This document shows, piece by piece, positions 1 to 14,242 of a stretch of DNA of 64,000 bases. The notes under the pieces are model-generated. The model saw only the letters and a program-made list of their open reading frames with translations. It had not been told where the DNA came from and did no database searches. Source of the stretch: Hirudinaria manillensis. Taxonomy: Eukaryota; Annelida; Clitellata; Hirudinida; Hirudinidae. The translations under genes and the position numbers were made by a program. Numbering within the stretch: the stretch's first letter is position 1; each line of letters starts with the position of its first letter. The stretch lies in contig CM067530.1 in assembly GCA_034509925.1 (NCBI GenBank), positions 9,625,001 to 9,689,000 on the forward strand. The letters run 5' to 3'.

Positions 1-760
1 CCTGCCTTGAGTATAACCAGCAAATGAAATCTTATTAGTAATTTGAATGCTGCTTATGGGGGACCTCTAATAAGACAGTCACAAACTTATGAAATCATAA
101 ACTTACCTTGTAGTCTAAATTTGATTACTCGTTGAACCTTTCCCCCTGAAGTTCGCGAAACTCACGCGAAGACAACAACGCATTTACGCCGCTTCCTTAA
201 TGATTTTCAAAAGGATAATTCAATACTTTAAATGGGAACAGTGCTACAATCGGCGATTCTAGCTTGGGGCCACTTTGAGCACAGAGAGCAACAGTAGCTT
301 GGCTTATGATACACTTTCTTCTTGGGAAGTAATTATCATCTAAAACCAGTAAACTAGACATCAGAGATACCCAACCATTCAGAGAGAAAAAAAGTCTCTG
401 AACAAAATCTAGAAGCCACTCGATTGCAGAGTACTCAACGCGACTAAAATTTTTCGGACACAAATCTTCGAAAAGCACCCTATCGAACGGAAATAAGCCG
501 ATATTCATTTCAGCTAAAACCAGTCAAATTCTAATCCCTAGGGTCAGAAAATTCTTGCCGAGATCCAAGGATAAATTTACCGGCCAGCTAATGTCATCAA
601 ACCTAGACTCCTTACCTCGAACCGAAGTGGCTTCACAAAAGCACTTCTGATGCAAAGAAAACCAACTGAAAATCGTCAACAAAGAACAGTCAACGTCAAA
701 CAATTTCGAAATCCTTAGTTTCATACTAAGGAAATATTTTTGTTGGACACTCTCAAAAAC
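1..760. other. Region downstream of USP5, no supported gene
   Basis: This lies past the USP5 stop codon. Two minus-strand open frames (724-524 and 508-197) follow USP5 in the same direction. The second is 103 codons, starting MNIGLFPFDRVLFED. Near 612-645 on the minus strand there is a possible small exon, with AG before and GTAAGG after it. I recognise no domain. This could be the USP5 3' UTR plus the edge of another minus-strand gene, but I cannot support either. Confidence 0.3.
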
Positions 761-3700
761 TCAAACAATTCTCTTGAAAAGGTAAAGATAGGCGAGCTCT
801 TTTGGGGGCCTTTCAGAGTAAGCGACCTTTTCATCATTGTAGATCACCCACTTACCATCTCTTAGAATGTGGCTGACGTAGTGACCATACTTGCTAGAGT
901 TGCCCATATGGCTAATAAAAGCAACAAGCTTATACCCTGTCAAAATAATGCCACTAGTAAGTCTAACAGTATGAGAATAAATCTAAAAGTCACTAAAAGT
1001 ATTTACGCACTTCCATTGCCATCAGTCAGATTAGACATGGACGATGATTCATTGCTAGGCAATACCACATGGGGCTCCAGTACTCTGCATGACTCATCTA
1101 CATGGCTGAAGATCCAGTCCATGGCTCTGTCCAACTGGTTGTCCTGTGTGTCAAAAAAAAGTCAAAGCCATTCATAGGCAAGAATCAGAAGCTGAGAAAG
1201 ATTATTTCTCCCTCATTATGCACATCTTAGAATATTGGATAGGTGACAGGCAAAAAGACAACTCATAGCCAGAAATCCTTAATGCCTAAGTCATCCAGAC
1301 CCAACCCTTAACCTACTGATAAAACATGTGCTCATGAAATGCCTTTTACCTGTCACTTATCCAGGTATGAAAATCTTCTTATGCCCAGGTATGTTTTCAA
1401 AATCAGTGATCACTTTATCAAAATCAATACTCACAGTAGCCTGGAGGGCTCTGGTGGCTTGGCTTGAACTGAAACCCATACTAACAATCATTTGGAGAGC
1501 TGATTCATCAACCATAACCTCAGACGTTTCTTTTTTGGGCACAACAAACATTGATGAAAGGTCTGACAAAAATAAAAAAAAAATTATTAAAAAGCAATAT
1601 TAAAAGACATGAACCAATAACATCCACTCAGGTCTACCAGGGTCGTCTATGTGGGTCACAATCCAATTGGTCGCTGCATCAATGCCCTCCCCTTTCGTAT
1701 AATAGGCTGCCTTCTTGCATCCCTCCAATGGGAAACCCATCATTACCAGCTGAGACACAATTTCCTCATTTATGACTGGCTGGCCTGTGTGTGTGTTTTT
1801 TAAGCATAAAAATTTAATAAATCTGTAAATAAAATCTTTACAATATCAGCATCAATCCAATAGTAACAATAGCAATGCTTTACAATATTTAAGGATAAAT
1901 GGCATAATAATATCTTGAAAATCAATATAAAATTAGAAACATCAAAGATGCAATTATAAACCGGAAGTTTCGCTTTCTGGCTCTGGCAATTCCTCTTCTC
2001 CTGGCTGTTTGCCACTGCCTCTGATGTGACTGATGTCAATTTCATCTGGAACCTCTACCGAGACGTCTGAAAGCAAAAAATAAAGCATTTGATTTTTTGT
2101 GATGCTATCAAAATGAACAACAATTCTGAATTAGCCATAAAATAATAGCCATAAGAAAATAGATAAGTAATAATAGACATAATAATTATAGAATTCTAGC
2201 TCACCCAATTTCTTCTCAATCCAGTCAGCACCGATGGTGAATTTCTGAAGCTGAACAAACAAGTAATCAGGAAAGGTTCTCATTCTTGTCTTCCTGTTAA
2301 AAAATAAAACTGTTACTTTCTAATTACTTAGTAAGTTTTAATGCAGAAGAAAAACAAATGCCTAGACTTTGCAGCAAATGGCTGCAACAATGGCTTCTAT
2401 TTGTTCACCAAGAAAACAAATCTCACTTTGGAGTCTAACAAATGAAACTCACTTTGAGGCTGTCGTCTTGCCCCTGATGGCCGAGCTATAGAAATCTTCG
2501 ACAGTGCACGGAGAGGCAAAGGAATCTACACACGAGGCAAAGTTCACCCTCGGCCTGACTTGCTCGCTCATGTCTCTTGAAAATAATGGAGGGTGAGTGG
2601 TTCAAAATAAGATAATTATTACAACAATAATAAATAATTATATAATAATCTGTTACTTGATAACAATCATAGTTTTGGCCAAAGAAACAAATATACCCTT
2701 ACTCAGGCTATTAACAATAGTCTCTTTGAGTGAGATTTGCATACAGTTAGAATGATGATGACAATTTTATTCTTTTAAAGATGATGCAGTGAAATATGGG
2801 ATAGATGGACGGTAAAACTAGCCAATGGTAATTAACAAAGTAAATAATATAGTAATTACTAATAATTAATTGATCAAGTAATTAATAGGTTAGTGGTTAT
2901 TAATGAATAACTCAAGCAGTCGGTGGAAGAAGTGAATCGATTCCAAGAGGCTTACAACTTTTGGCCTCCTTGTTCTGCTTGTTTCTTCCTCTCTTCAAAT
3001 CTTTCAACTTCCTCTGAATTAGAAAATAATATGAAACAATTATGGCTCGACATTCTAAAGATTCACAAGCAACATGAGGCTTAAATCCAAAGAAGAATTA
3101 AAGTTTATTTCAACAAAAACAAATGAAAATTCATTTATTTTTTTTATTTTCCCATGTAAAGACCTAAACTGTAAAGTAGTAGTCAATGTTTGTTTAAAGA
3201 CACATTTTTGGAAAGTAAAATTCTTGAAGGTTGAAGGGGACAGGCAAAAGCTACTCTAATACCAGTCTAACCTAGATATCCAAGAAAAACTGATCAAATT
3301 GTGCCCATAAGTTTTGCTTATCCAAGTATTCACTTCTCCAGGTATTCTTAGAATTAATAAAAATATATCAAATGCCAAAAAAAGCTTTGTTACCTTTGTT
3401 GAGGATATCATCGAGAGGAATTGGCAAGGACAGCAGGTAGTCTGCTCTCTCGGTGTACTTGATCTTGCCAGAGGAGAGGCATTCTATCTTGTCCTCGACT
3501 TGGAACTTCAGACAATCGGTAGGGTTCCAGGATCCGACGCTGTTTCTCTGAGGAAGAACGGAATTTTATTTTCGCCTGAAGAGTCGGATTCATCTTACGG
3601 AGTAAATTCGAGACAAAGACAGTCATCAGACCTCGATGGTGGTAAAGAGATGCAGTAGATATTCTGCAGCGTCTTGCTGCCTATTGGTGGAGAACTCGTG

Positions 3701-6700
3701 GTGACCTCGACCTATGAGGTTCTTAAACATCTGTGGCCGAATTCCCTGATTTCCAAAAAAAAAGAATTTCAAACTTATGGGTTTAATTTATCAAAGTGCA
3801 ATTAGATCTTTATTACTATAATAATTATGATAATAAATAAAATAATATATTCCATATTGAAGTCTTTAACAAACCTGAAGGTGGCACAATTCACCATCAA
3901 AGGCATCTTGCTTCACTTCCTGAGAATATTTCCCTGACAGGAGACCCTGAGCCATCTTGCACCTCCAATCAAAATGAGAATCTTTAATCGAATGTATGAT
4001 GATTATAATAATAATAATAATAATAATAAATACTATTATTATAATTATGGTGATAATAACATCAGCAGACCATCAATAACAATCGAAACAAAATCAAGAG
4101 CCCAGAAGTTTCTTGAGACAAATTTGTACATAAAATCATTGTTTAGGTCAGATGTAAATTCGACTCACTAAGTTCAAATAAAGTACACTAGTACAGCTCT
4201 CTAAAAGTGCAAACAGAGGACCATTAGTGCGAGTACATTCAGCAAACAAATCTATTCAGTGGAGTCCAAGGAAGGCAAAATTTTGAAATTCTTTTGGACA
4301 GATAAAATGATTATATCAGCAATTCCAGGGAAATTTTTATCAATTCATGACAACTGCCACTGTTTGTTTCTTCAAGACCCAAGCCAGCCATTGGCCTCAC
4401 AAAAAAATGTTAAATCAACCCATAATAAGCTAAATTCATTAAGAAAAAGTCCAGGTAAGGGTTAAATGAAATCACATGATAATTCATCAGCTCTTAAATA
4501 GCTCATTGAACTCAAGCTAATTACATAAGGTGGACCACAAACAATCTTCAAGCAGTCAGCTCTAAATCATTAGCAACAATTAATAATAATAAGTCAATAG
4601 TTTCTGTTGGCGTTTGACATTTTCCTGATCAAAAAACACAAAAATTCACTCACATTTGAACAGAAAAGTTTGATGCCGGATCATCGTACGATGCTTCACG
4701 AAGGAGAGCAGAAGCAGGCTTGTAGTATCTGGATTTGTTGTTCAAGTAAATAATCCCCAAATCAAAATCACTACATATTAGTTGCACTAAAATAATTAAG
4801 ATCCTTGCTGTGATTATTATAATTATTTCATTATAATCATCATTTAATATCACAATAACAAAAAAAAATATTATTATCATTCCACAATAATAACTAATAA
4901 CAATTTAACAATAAAATCTGGAGACCGACTTTTCCTCGAAGCTGGGCAGGCAGGTGAAGAGGACCTGGAGTATGGAGTTCATGTAGCAGCTGTTTCCGAG
5001 GTTGAAGATGCCGGTGTATCCGGGACCGTAGACCGGGTTGAGTTTGCTGTTCGACTCCTGGAGAGTGGACCATTCCCAGGCCCTTTGGTTCAGATCAAGC
5101 TCCATCTCCAGCATGGTCTTGTCGGTCTGAAGATGGTAAAATAAAATAGGCTTTTCATTAAATGCATTAGTATTGAAGTTACTGTTACTTCTTGTAACAG
5201 CATTTTTCTGACGGGATTTTTCTTATTTATGTTGCAATGACAGCAGCAGAAGTTTTAAAAAGACCAGAAAAATTCAACTCTGATGAATCATTAACCAATT
5301 GGTAATTTGAAAAACTCTGAGAATGATCAAAGGCACACAAAGATGTCTACGTCATTAGATGTAGGAATTTTACCCTTTTAGGAATACAAAGCATTGAAAT
5401 TATAAAAAAAAATTAAACACAAAAACAACGTTGGCATGGTTGTTCAGACCTTTTGCATCTTCATGATGTCGATTCCAAAATGTACCAAGTGCTCTGCCAG
5501 GTGTGGATCCTCCACCATGTCATCCTCATCATATGAATAAACATCTGGACGGACAAACAACTGCAAGTTAACTTTGGCTTCTGTTTTAACTTAATTCTTC
5601 CCAGACTCTTCCATCAACCTTATCATTTAATTAATTAGAACCACAGATCAATCCCAAATCATGAAAATTTAAACAACAAAAATATTAACAAAATACCTAA
5701 AAAGACAAATAACGCATGACAATTTGCAAGTAAATAATAGAAATGCACATCTTTAGATAAACTTTCGCTCACCTGCTCCCGTAGGGGTAATTGTTCCGAG
5801 CTTGACTGCCAGAGGGTACCCGGTCTTCTTGAAGTGGTCGTTGGCATGGTTGTTCCCACCGGATCCGTCGAAGAACTTTCTGCCGCAAAGAATCGAGCCG
5901 TCGGTGAGGTTGAGCCAAAGGTTGCCCGTCAGGTCGCACTTTTCGCATTTCCAACCGCTAGGAGGGACTTTCTTGCCATTGTGCAGCTGGACGAGGTTGG
6001 CAGCATGTCTGGATGAAGAAGATTTCAATGTTTTGGATGTAACTCTTAGCAAGAGGTTTTAACAGTTAGTTATGATTTGACTTCCATTAATGATAGGAAA
6101 GTTGGATGGATGGATGGACTTGGATATGTGCCAATGTGGAACTGAGCTTTAATAACATAATGCAAGAAAAGCAAATGTAATTCGTACTTTGAAATCATTC
6201 GTTTCTCTCCATCCCAAGTGCCTGCCAATGATTCCAGTTCTGCTTTCTTTGCTGCAGAATCGGCCGTCAAAATTGCTGTTGCCGAAGCCATCACCTGAAA
6301 AACAATTTTAATGGCACAAAATGCAGATTTTTGCAACAATGATTGATATTGGTGGGCACCACTAATGACGTAGACAATAACAATAAATGAATTATTTAAT
6401 GCATATCAGTTTTCCAGGACAATACTGTCAACCAACCTGAGCTGGAATGCAAGGATCGGTCAAGGGTATTTCTGTCCAATCGGGTAGCACGACTAACTTG
6501 CTAGTCTCCTCTATTTCATAAGCATCATTGTCCTTAAATGAGAATCCTCCTTCCAGACCTAAGAGAATTTAGATCAACATTAATTAAATCACAATTTTCA
6601 AATTGTCCACAAATGCAAAACAAGAAATCATGGCCTATAAAGAATGATCAAATAGTTAATCACCTATTGCCAATCTTGTAGGCTTCTTGGCTTCGGGTTC

Positions 6701-7169
6701 ATGGTCTGCATTGTCTTTCTAAAAAAAATAAACCATGTTTCTGAAAAAATTCTTAATTTTGAAATAGTAAGATATTTTAATGAAAGGATTTTTATGCCTC
6801 TTTGTTTATAGTATAAGAAATTGTCAGAACAGATACATCAGATACAATTTAAAGGTTTCATCATTTTAGGTTTATAAGTACCTTTTTTCTGAGCCGTTTT
6901 ATGTGTAGGAAAACATTGTTTCCAGTCCTCCTGCAGTAATTTTCAACATGATCCCTTCCAAATGCCAGAAATCTGTTCATGCATATGAAAAGACCATCTT
7001 TGCTCTCCTTTAAAGATGAATGAGCTTTCAATACTCATATGACTAAGCAAATATCATTCAAATTTACACAAACTGGAGTATCAAAGGACAAGCAGCACTC
7101 GTCTTTGTAAACTTTATCATGGTCGTTAGGAATGCGAACTCTCTCCATGCATGACGCTAAGGCAGCCAT
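761..7169 (-). CDS. USP5: Ubiquitin carboxyl-terminal hydrolase 5 (isopeptidase T), 20 exons, 807 aa
   Basis: Deubiquitinase that disassembles free polyubiquitin chains; cytosolic/nuclear by family knowledge. Exons in transcription order (high to low): 7169-7074, 7007-6882, 6718-6664, 6558-6437, 6294-6188, 6008-5773, 5544-5450, 5126-4930, 4728-4654, 3962-3875, 3745-3632, 3547-3394, 3013-2956, 2575-2453, 2293-2205, 2066-1962, 1784-1638, 1562-1435, 1143-1011, 936-761. All junctions are GT-AG and the phases chain to 808 codons including the stop. Order: N-terminal cryptic UBP region ([16 protein letters not shown]), zf-UBP (about 170-250, [22 protein letters not shown]), Cys box [10 protein letters not shown] with catalytic Cys326, [12 protein letters not shown], two UBA domains (about 614-660 and 670-715), and His box GHYVSH with His768. 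Slightly shorter than human USP5 (about 835-858 aa). The first ATG gives [16 protein letters not shown]. All key residues are present, so it looks functional. Confidence 0.96.
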
Positions 7170-10100
7170 TTTAAGATTGAATTAACATTTAACCGCTCGG
7201 CACCAAGCAAACCGAGAGTATGACTAACTTATTCAATGCTGAATCGTAAACTTTGAATTTAAAGTAAGTATGTTTAAAACTTTATAAGTGTGGAAAAATA
7301 TAATCGCATTAATTCACTATAAAAATCTTTAAATCTGTTTTCACAATATTGATGCTGCAAATTATGTAATTTGGATACTAAAATCATATTAATACAAACA
7401 AATTTTTTGAAGGTTATGCAATTTATTTTGGCATAAAAACTGTCAGAAAAAAAATTAAAGAGGAAGAAAGGCGTTTGTTGAACACCTCACTAGAATTTTT
7501 TTGTTAAAAAATATAAATAATGAAAACTTAATCAACAAAAGTTTATTTCAACTTTTAAATCAATGAAATACTGATTTAAAAACTCCTCCATAACGTAGTT
7601 GTTTATATTCGAAATAAGCAAAAAAAACTGGCTGAAGTGGTGTCATGGTTATCGGTGATCGTGAAGGCTAAAGTCTAATGCATCTCGAATAAATGTGGTG
7701 ATTTTAAGAATTCGAGTACTTACTGGCTAATGACTCGACCAAACAGGTGTGTCAGAATCTTCCAGTTTCCTGAACTGTACGTATAGTAAACAAGTATTTC
7801 TTTCGATTCAAGCCAAACATAAACCAAGCACTTTTTTAAATTCGCATTTTTTAGTGTTTTCCACTAAGTTTATATAAGATTATATTTAACTACGTTGATG
7901 GCTATTTATAAGATTATAAAGTAATTGGCATGTCATTTGAACTAATGATGAGAACCCGACTAATGAGTACCCGATAAGGAGTTTTCTTTATCGTTCCACC
8001 TTTCATTATTCCGGGATCCATCAGGAGGAGTTAGGTATCAACTGATATCGCTTGGTTCACTCGAGATTTGAAAACCAAATTTAAAATTATTTTTACTTAA
8101 TGAACAACTTCAAATATCCACAACAATGTTGATGCACAATAAGAATTCAATTTGTCAATATGACTAGTAAGAATAATTTTAATGTGAGGTTATTAATGCA
8201 GAATATTATTGACTGCACAGTTGTTTTCAAATGTACACATGACAATAACCAAGTGACAAGACATTATGGTCGCAAATGCAATTTCCACGGAGTTCCTTCC
8301 ATCGCGGAAACGGATTCTGAACAGGTGCATGTCGGAGGGAGCAGGCAAAAAGGACAAGCATAGTTTGTCACATGAATGTCACAGCGTGGGGCCGCATCGA
8401 CTGGCTTCGATTAATCTTTGAGAGCGATCGAGACAAGGTCGAAATTGGACTCAAGCGTTCCGGAATAAAACAGCAAGCAATTTGTGACTGATGACGAGTC
8501 GACAGCCATTGTTCTCCTTAGCGTCGGATTCTCGACAGCTGTTAAATTATATTTAATTTCACAAATTTTAATGCTAACAGTTGCTCGCATATTTTATGAA
8601 ATTCTCTGTGTTTTTTTTTTGCTTTTATTGGGATTTTATTTTTATCCAAGTTTAAGAACAAAAAATGGAGATTTTCTTTAAAAAAACGATCGAGAGACAA
8701 AATATGTTTCTGGCAACCGATGTTAGACACAAAACTGTTACTATTGTAATTTTATTATTGTAAATGTAGCATCGCAATCATAGATCTGTGATTTAAAAAT
8801 ACATTTTTAATCATAAAAAATTGGGCTTAGGTCGTATTATCCAAACTCATGGCTTCCCATAATAATATTCGTTTATTTTCACGACCTCTGGCGAAATGGA
8901 GAATAACGACAGCCAAAGACGCGTCGAAAACTCACTGGGAATGCCTAAGGACAACCACTAAACTCTCCCAATATCGCCTCTGAATGTAAGGAAAAGTGCG
9001 CGAACGGACAGTTATTTGATAGCTATCTGATATCAGCTATCCGACGTCAACTGGACATTACTATGATTAAGAAATCCTGGTCTTCACAACTTATTTCAGT
9101 TCAAAATTATTAATAATGCATAATATTTTATAACCACTTTCTAATTATTTTAAGATGGAAGGGAATACCTCGCGGTTATTATAACTGTTGCTACTCGAAT
9201 AATTTAATAATAATAATAGTAATAATGGTTATTGCGATTATTACAAAATTCCGTCATCAAAATTTTATTGATACAACTAGCTAGAACTATTATCATCAAC
9301 TCGGCTTTTCTGTAAGACGATTTTTATTGATAATATTTTTATTTATTTCTTGCCATTGTCGACGTTTTAGTGAGCTTATTATTATTATTGCTATTATCGT
9401 CATTACTATTAATATTATTATTATTATTATTAATAATATCTGTACCCATGCACTCACCGGCCGTCGAGAATAAAAAGAAGCTGAGAATCTCTAGACACAA
9501 AAAGCATAGGCGTAGCGACCCATTGTCGAGTCGGGCATGCTTCGGTGGGCAGGTGGGCGTGGACCCTCCTTAACTGCCTCTGCTGGATTACAAACCCTCT
9601 ACTATCTCTCTGGTACCTCAAAGCCGTCCATTCTTGAGACTTCTCTGCTTCTATTGAAAGTGAGAAGACAAGTATTAAAAGAGAGAGACCCGCGGTGGAG
9701 CGAGGTTGGTAGCTTTTTAAGTCAAAATTGATGGCACAGTCTACGTGACCGTCTGCCGGCATTATGTTCAGTGATGCCTCAGTGTTGATACTATTTTTTT
9801 TTTTCTTTCTTATTTTTTCATACTCGAGAGACGGACAGAGATTTTCATTCAAGAGATGGAAAGATCGATCGAAAGGAGGATGAGGATCCCTTTTTTTTGG
9901 AAAGTCTAGGCTGCTTCTTCGCTGGCAGCCCGGCCAAAGAAGTTTCTTTCCGTGGCGTAAGTGTTTTGCTTTACGCCTCTTGGATTGGCGCTTTTACTTG
10001 ATTTGAATATTGTCCGTGTTGGATAATAAATTTAAATGTTAGAGTAAGATCACAAGATACGTGAACTAAATATGAGGAGATTTAGGGTTTAATTTTAAAG

Positions 10101-10463
10101 CCAAATTTATCATGCAAGAATTGTTCCAGAGACTTTATCGAAAGAAGTTGGGGGAAATGGATATAAGTGATGACCAAATTGATTAATTTAAGAACAAAAC
10201 TAATATGCGGTGTATTAACATTTGTGTTTATCCAGCACATTCTCAGAGCACGGGTTTTGTAATGGTTCATATTTTTTAAAGGGCATAAAATATGATCGTC
10301 ATCTTATCCAGAAATTTCTCGGTGAGAAATTCTGGCATATTTTCCAATTGTTCGCCCTGAGCTAATTAATTTATTCCCGGATTGATTTTCTCCAGGAAAA
10401 CATTCACCCGCCATCGACAACACCGGCTGTACTTCGCCGGTACAGGTGATAATTTTACTTTTA

Positions 10464-10471
10464 TGACGTCA
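10464..10471. promoter_or_regulatory. Perfect CRE palindrome TGACGTCA
   Basis: An exact 8-bp cAMP-response element in a CpG-containing island (about 10380-10560). No transcript start is identifiable nearby, so function is only suggested. Confidence 0.25.
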
Positions 10472-11976
10472 GAGCGCACCTGTATTGGGCTCTTGAAAAA
10501 CTTTCGCGAACCTTTTGCAGCTCGTGCACTTTTAGGATCAAAACGTAGGCGATTGGAGGTAAGTCTTGTAATAAAAATGGATGGCTGTTTGTCATTTACT
10601 CTCCTGTTTGTCAAACTAAATGAGCCCGTCGATCATCTTCGCCCGAGTCTAGACTCCATTCCTTAGGAGATCCTAGGCCAAAGATTAATTATCAGCTCAC
10701 CTTTGTCGTTATTCTTGTTACATTTATTATTTTAATTAGTACTTATTTTATGCATTCCGCAGCATTTACAACTTTGGTGCTGAGAGTAGCTTTTAGAAGT
10801 TGGTGATGCCAACGCAGAGGCCGATAGTGCTTGAAGTTTAGATTCTTGTCTTGTAAGACTAGAACATAAGTTTGCAAAAGTTAAATGTTTAAAAACCTTC
10901 CAGGATAGAGTGAGGGAAGCTATTAGTAGAGAAAAGCAAACAGAAAAAATGGATAAACACTGAAAAAGGATTGTTTGACAACAACCTGATTGTTAATAAA
11001 TTTATTCTTTAAAAAATATTTTCAATTATTATTCAACTTCACCATGTGATACGTGCACTCAAATCTTAATCTGATTTAGTAGTTAAGCTGAACAGTTGGT
11101 CTAAGATTCTTTAGAGGTCGCCTGCAAATAGAAAGTCGATAGAAAACGAATTTCAGTAAGAGATAAATGGACATGACCGACATGACCGGATAATAAAATA
11201 TACGATGGAGTGAAAAAACATTTAGCCGGCGGATGAAAGCGCATGGGAGCGGATGTTTGCATCTGTTTGCATACCTATTGACGTTCACCTGGTCCATTCT
11301 ACCTGTATTGCATCTCTTAATCTTCATTTCTCTCTATCTCGTGTCATTTCGTTAATGTCAGAGGTTAATGAAAAGAATTATTGAATTTAAAAGCCCGGGG
11401 TTTTAACGAAAGCCATTTTTCTTGTCATTTACCATCCGGGCTATCATCACTAACCGTTAGCTGCAGTTCAATTTTGACGATGGTCGACCCATTGAGTTAT
11501 GAGTGGGTAGAAGGAGAGAAAGAGAAAATGAGGTTTTGGGGAGTTTGGGAAGGAAGGTGTTTTGGCAGGGCGAGTGAATTACTATCAATTCCCGGCGTGT
11601 CGTTGCGTGCCGCCGTGTCATGCGAGGCTTTGGATCAAAGATCACCTGCATTCATTAATAAAGCACGATTAATTCATTTTCCAAACACATTCCCACGCCA
11701 TTTTCCTCATTTCCGAATCTAACAGAAGCTGTTATTCTCTTTGCAGGTCTTATCCTGGGTTCTATCGGACAGCGGAGAGGCGATAAGCTGGCAACCTAGA
11801 AAATCTTCTTCTGATTGGCCACTCGCTGACCTAGAATTTTAGACGGTCGCCAATGAAAAGCGGTTTTAATTTGTCGTCTTACGTGACAGTCTTGGATTGT
11901 TCGGTTGATAAGGTCTAATACTGTCAGGTAAAGACGTCAGTAAACCTGCTCAAACTGCATGAAGTCCCTCGAAATT

Positions 11977-12012
11977 TAATAATAATAACAATAATAATAA
12001 TAATAATAATAA
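11977..12012. repeat. (AAT)n microsatellite
   Basis: Near-perfect AAT/ATA trinucleotide run in intergenic DNA, with one CAA interruption. Confidence 0.8.
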
Positions 12013-14228
12013 TTGTATAATATAATACACATTTAAATAAAGCAGTATGGTAAATAATATATGTATCATTTAATCATTATTATTAGTAGTATCATCTTTA
12101 ATATAAAAGCAATTTACAAAATAATAATAATAATAGTAAAGATTGTTATTTACTGCAATACTTTTCTCAGTGTTCATAATAAGCTATAAAAATCGACATA
12201 ATGCTCGTGCATTACATTATGCCATTGTTTGCTGTAGATTGGTTGTACTAGCTCTGGATTCGCTAAACAGTACGTTATTGAAGCTAGCCTTGATGTTCTA
12301 AACATGTTTCAAATCTATCTCTACCTCTATGATATTTGAATCATATTTTCGATGATTTACAAAAAAAAATGGTAATAAAGAAATTTTATTGTCAAAATAA
12401 ATGGTCACTCTGTTCTGAGCTCAGGAGAAAAAGAAAGATTGATTGCATGCATTTAATATTTCTGTCTTTGCAGAGATTTCGTGGCTTGGACTAAGAAGTT
12501 ACTGAAGATAATGTTGACTTATATTTGAATAAAGAAACAGTTTATTGCACTGAAATTACAACATATTACATTAATCTCTGTGTTGAAACGATTCAGAACT
12601 TGTACGTTTTAACTTCTAATTTTCTTGACTCACAGGGATCAATAAAGTTTTTTCATACCCTTCAAAGATATTACCGGAGTAATTTTGCGTAGATTTTTAC
12701 AGACATCGGGTAAAATTGTATTTTGTTGGAAGGAAAAAAAAAGTAATTAAACGTAAAAGAACCCTTTTGCTTTTGATTCGGCTTGAAGGATTGACGCTTG
12801 CATGACTCCGGTCCGACTTTTCGCAAGTTTCAGAGGAAGGAAAGATTTGAAAAATTATGTTTAATTTTGTGTTTCATTAGCTAGTTTCGATAGCGAATAG
12901 AAGAAATTAATGTCACGCATTTACCGGATGAATAGGGGAGTACTCGAATGATTGGATTTAAGTAAACAAATATACATTATTTAAATAAAACTTATAAGTA
13001 AATAGCATTTATAGACACATGCAACTAAATGCACACTTAGCTCGCACTTGACAATAAAACATTTTTTTCTAAACTCACGTCAACCTTTCTTAAACAAAAG
13101 GACAATGCTAAGGTTAAGTGAGAGAATGAGACTGAAAATTTAAAAGACTGAATTTTATCTGTCCAAAAACCAACGCCACTCCAGTGGCGATTCGTGCTGG
13201 AATGCGAATCAGACTTCCGAACACAATGACCTCTCAGTCGAATCAGATTCCACCTCTAAAACCACGACGAAACGATGAAATATCAAAGCCAAAGATCGGA
13301 CAAACACGCAAAGAATTGTAGACTGACTGATTAAGATCTCTCAAAGTGGTCTCCCTAAAATTAACCCATTTCTCGTCTAATGGATTCACTAAATTGAAAG
13401 TCTGCGCTAATTTTAGAGTCATTTTATTAATGACTTGTTACTATGGTCTTAGACTGCTTTCTGATCTGCCGTTCACTTCCATTAAGTCGTTCTTTTGCAT
13501 TGCAGCTAGCCTGCTTGCTCACTTACTTAGTCCATCCTCGCTAAGGTTTTAAGGCATCCCACGGCTTCCTGAATTTGAAAATAAATATTTGTACGCACTC
13601 AGACGAGCTGATGCATGTCTTCTGAAAGACGACAAACATCTCAATTCATGCATGAGTTCGAATTAACTGAAAAAAATAAGAGCACATCTGTCTCTGACTT
13701 GCGGCCAGGACTCGCTCGGATCAAAGGCTAGACTGACATTGCTTGTGAATAGACTAAGTACCTTTTTTTTCATTTATTATGTTTATAATTACCTTTAATA
13801 ATGTTTTCTTTCGTGTCTATACTCAAACTAAAAGGGATCGTCTCAAAATGTTGTTTCTTCAGAGCAGAGCATTTTACTTAAGGAATTCTGATGACATCAT
13901 TAAAAAAAAATTATTGAATTTCAATCTTCTGGCAAAGCATTATAATTCGTTAAGCAGTATTAAAATTATTTGAAAATAATTATTTTTATTGTCATTAATT
14001 CATTATAATAATTTTCATGGCATATACAATGCAGTTTGACAGTGGCACTTCGTATTTTGGAGGAAAGACCGACCCTAAATCGCTTCGCTGCCTTTCATGA
14101 AGGCTGATTAAATCGAAGCTGCTAGTAGTTTTACCTGCGCCTACCTGTATTAGCTCGTCACAGGTGCGTCGGAATTATCAGCATGAGCGATTCGGCCCAT
14201 CCACTCACATCGCGAGAAATGATAACAG

Positions 14229-14242
14229 GTCGCCATAGCAAC
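14229..14242. promoter_or_regulatory. RFX-type X-box GTCGCCATAGCAAC
   Basis: Matches the palindromic X-box consensus GTYRCC-NN-RGYAAC bound by RFX factors, with both half-sites present. It lies in a less AT-rich island (about 14030-14700) with no gene I can assign. X-boxes in animals commonly mark ciliary gene promoters (family knowledge); the target here is unknown. Confidence 0.35.

Noticed and set aside
9454..9852. 132-codon minus-strand open frame
   Set aside because: Low complexity in places, no recognisable domain, no splice context.
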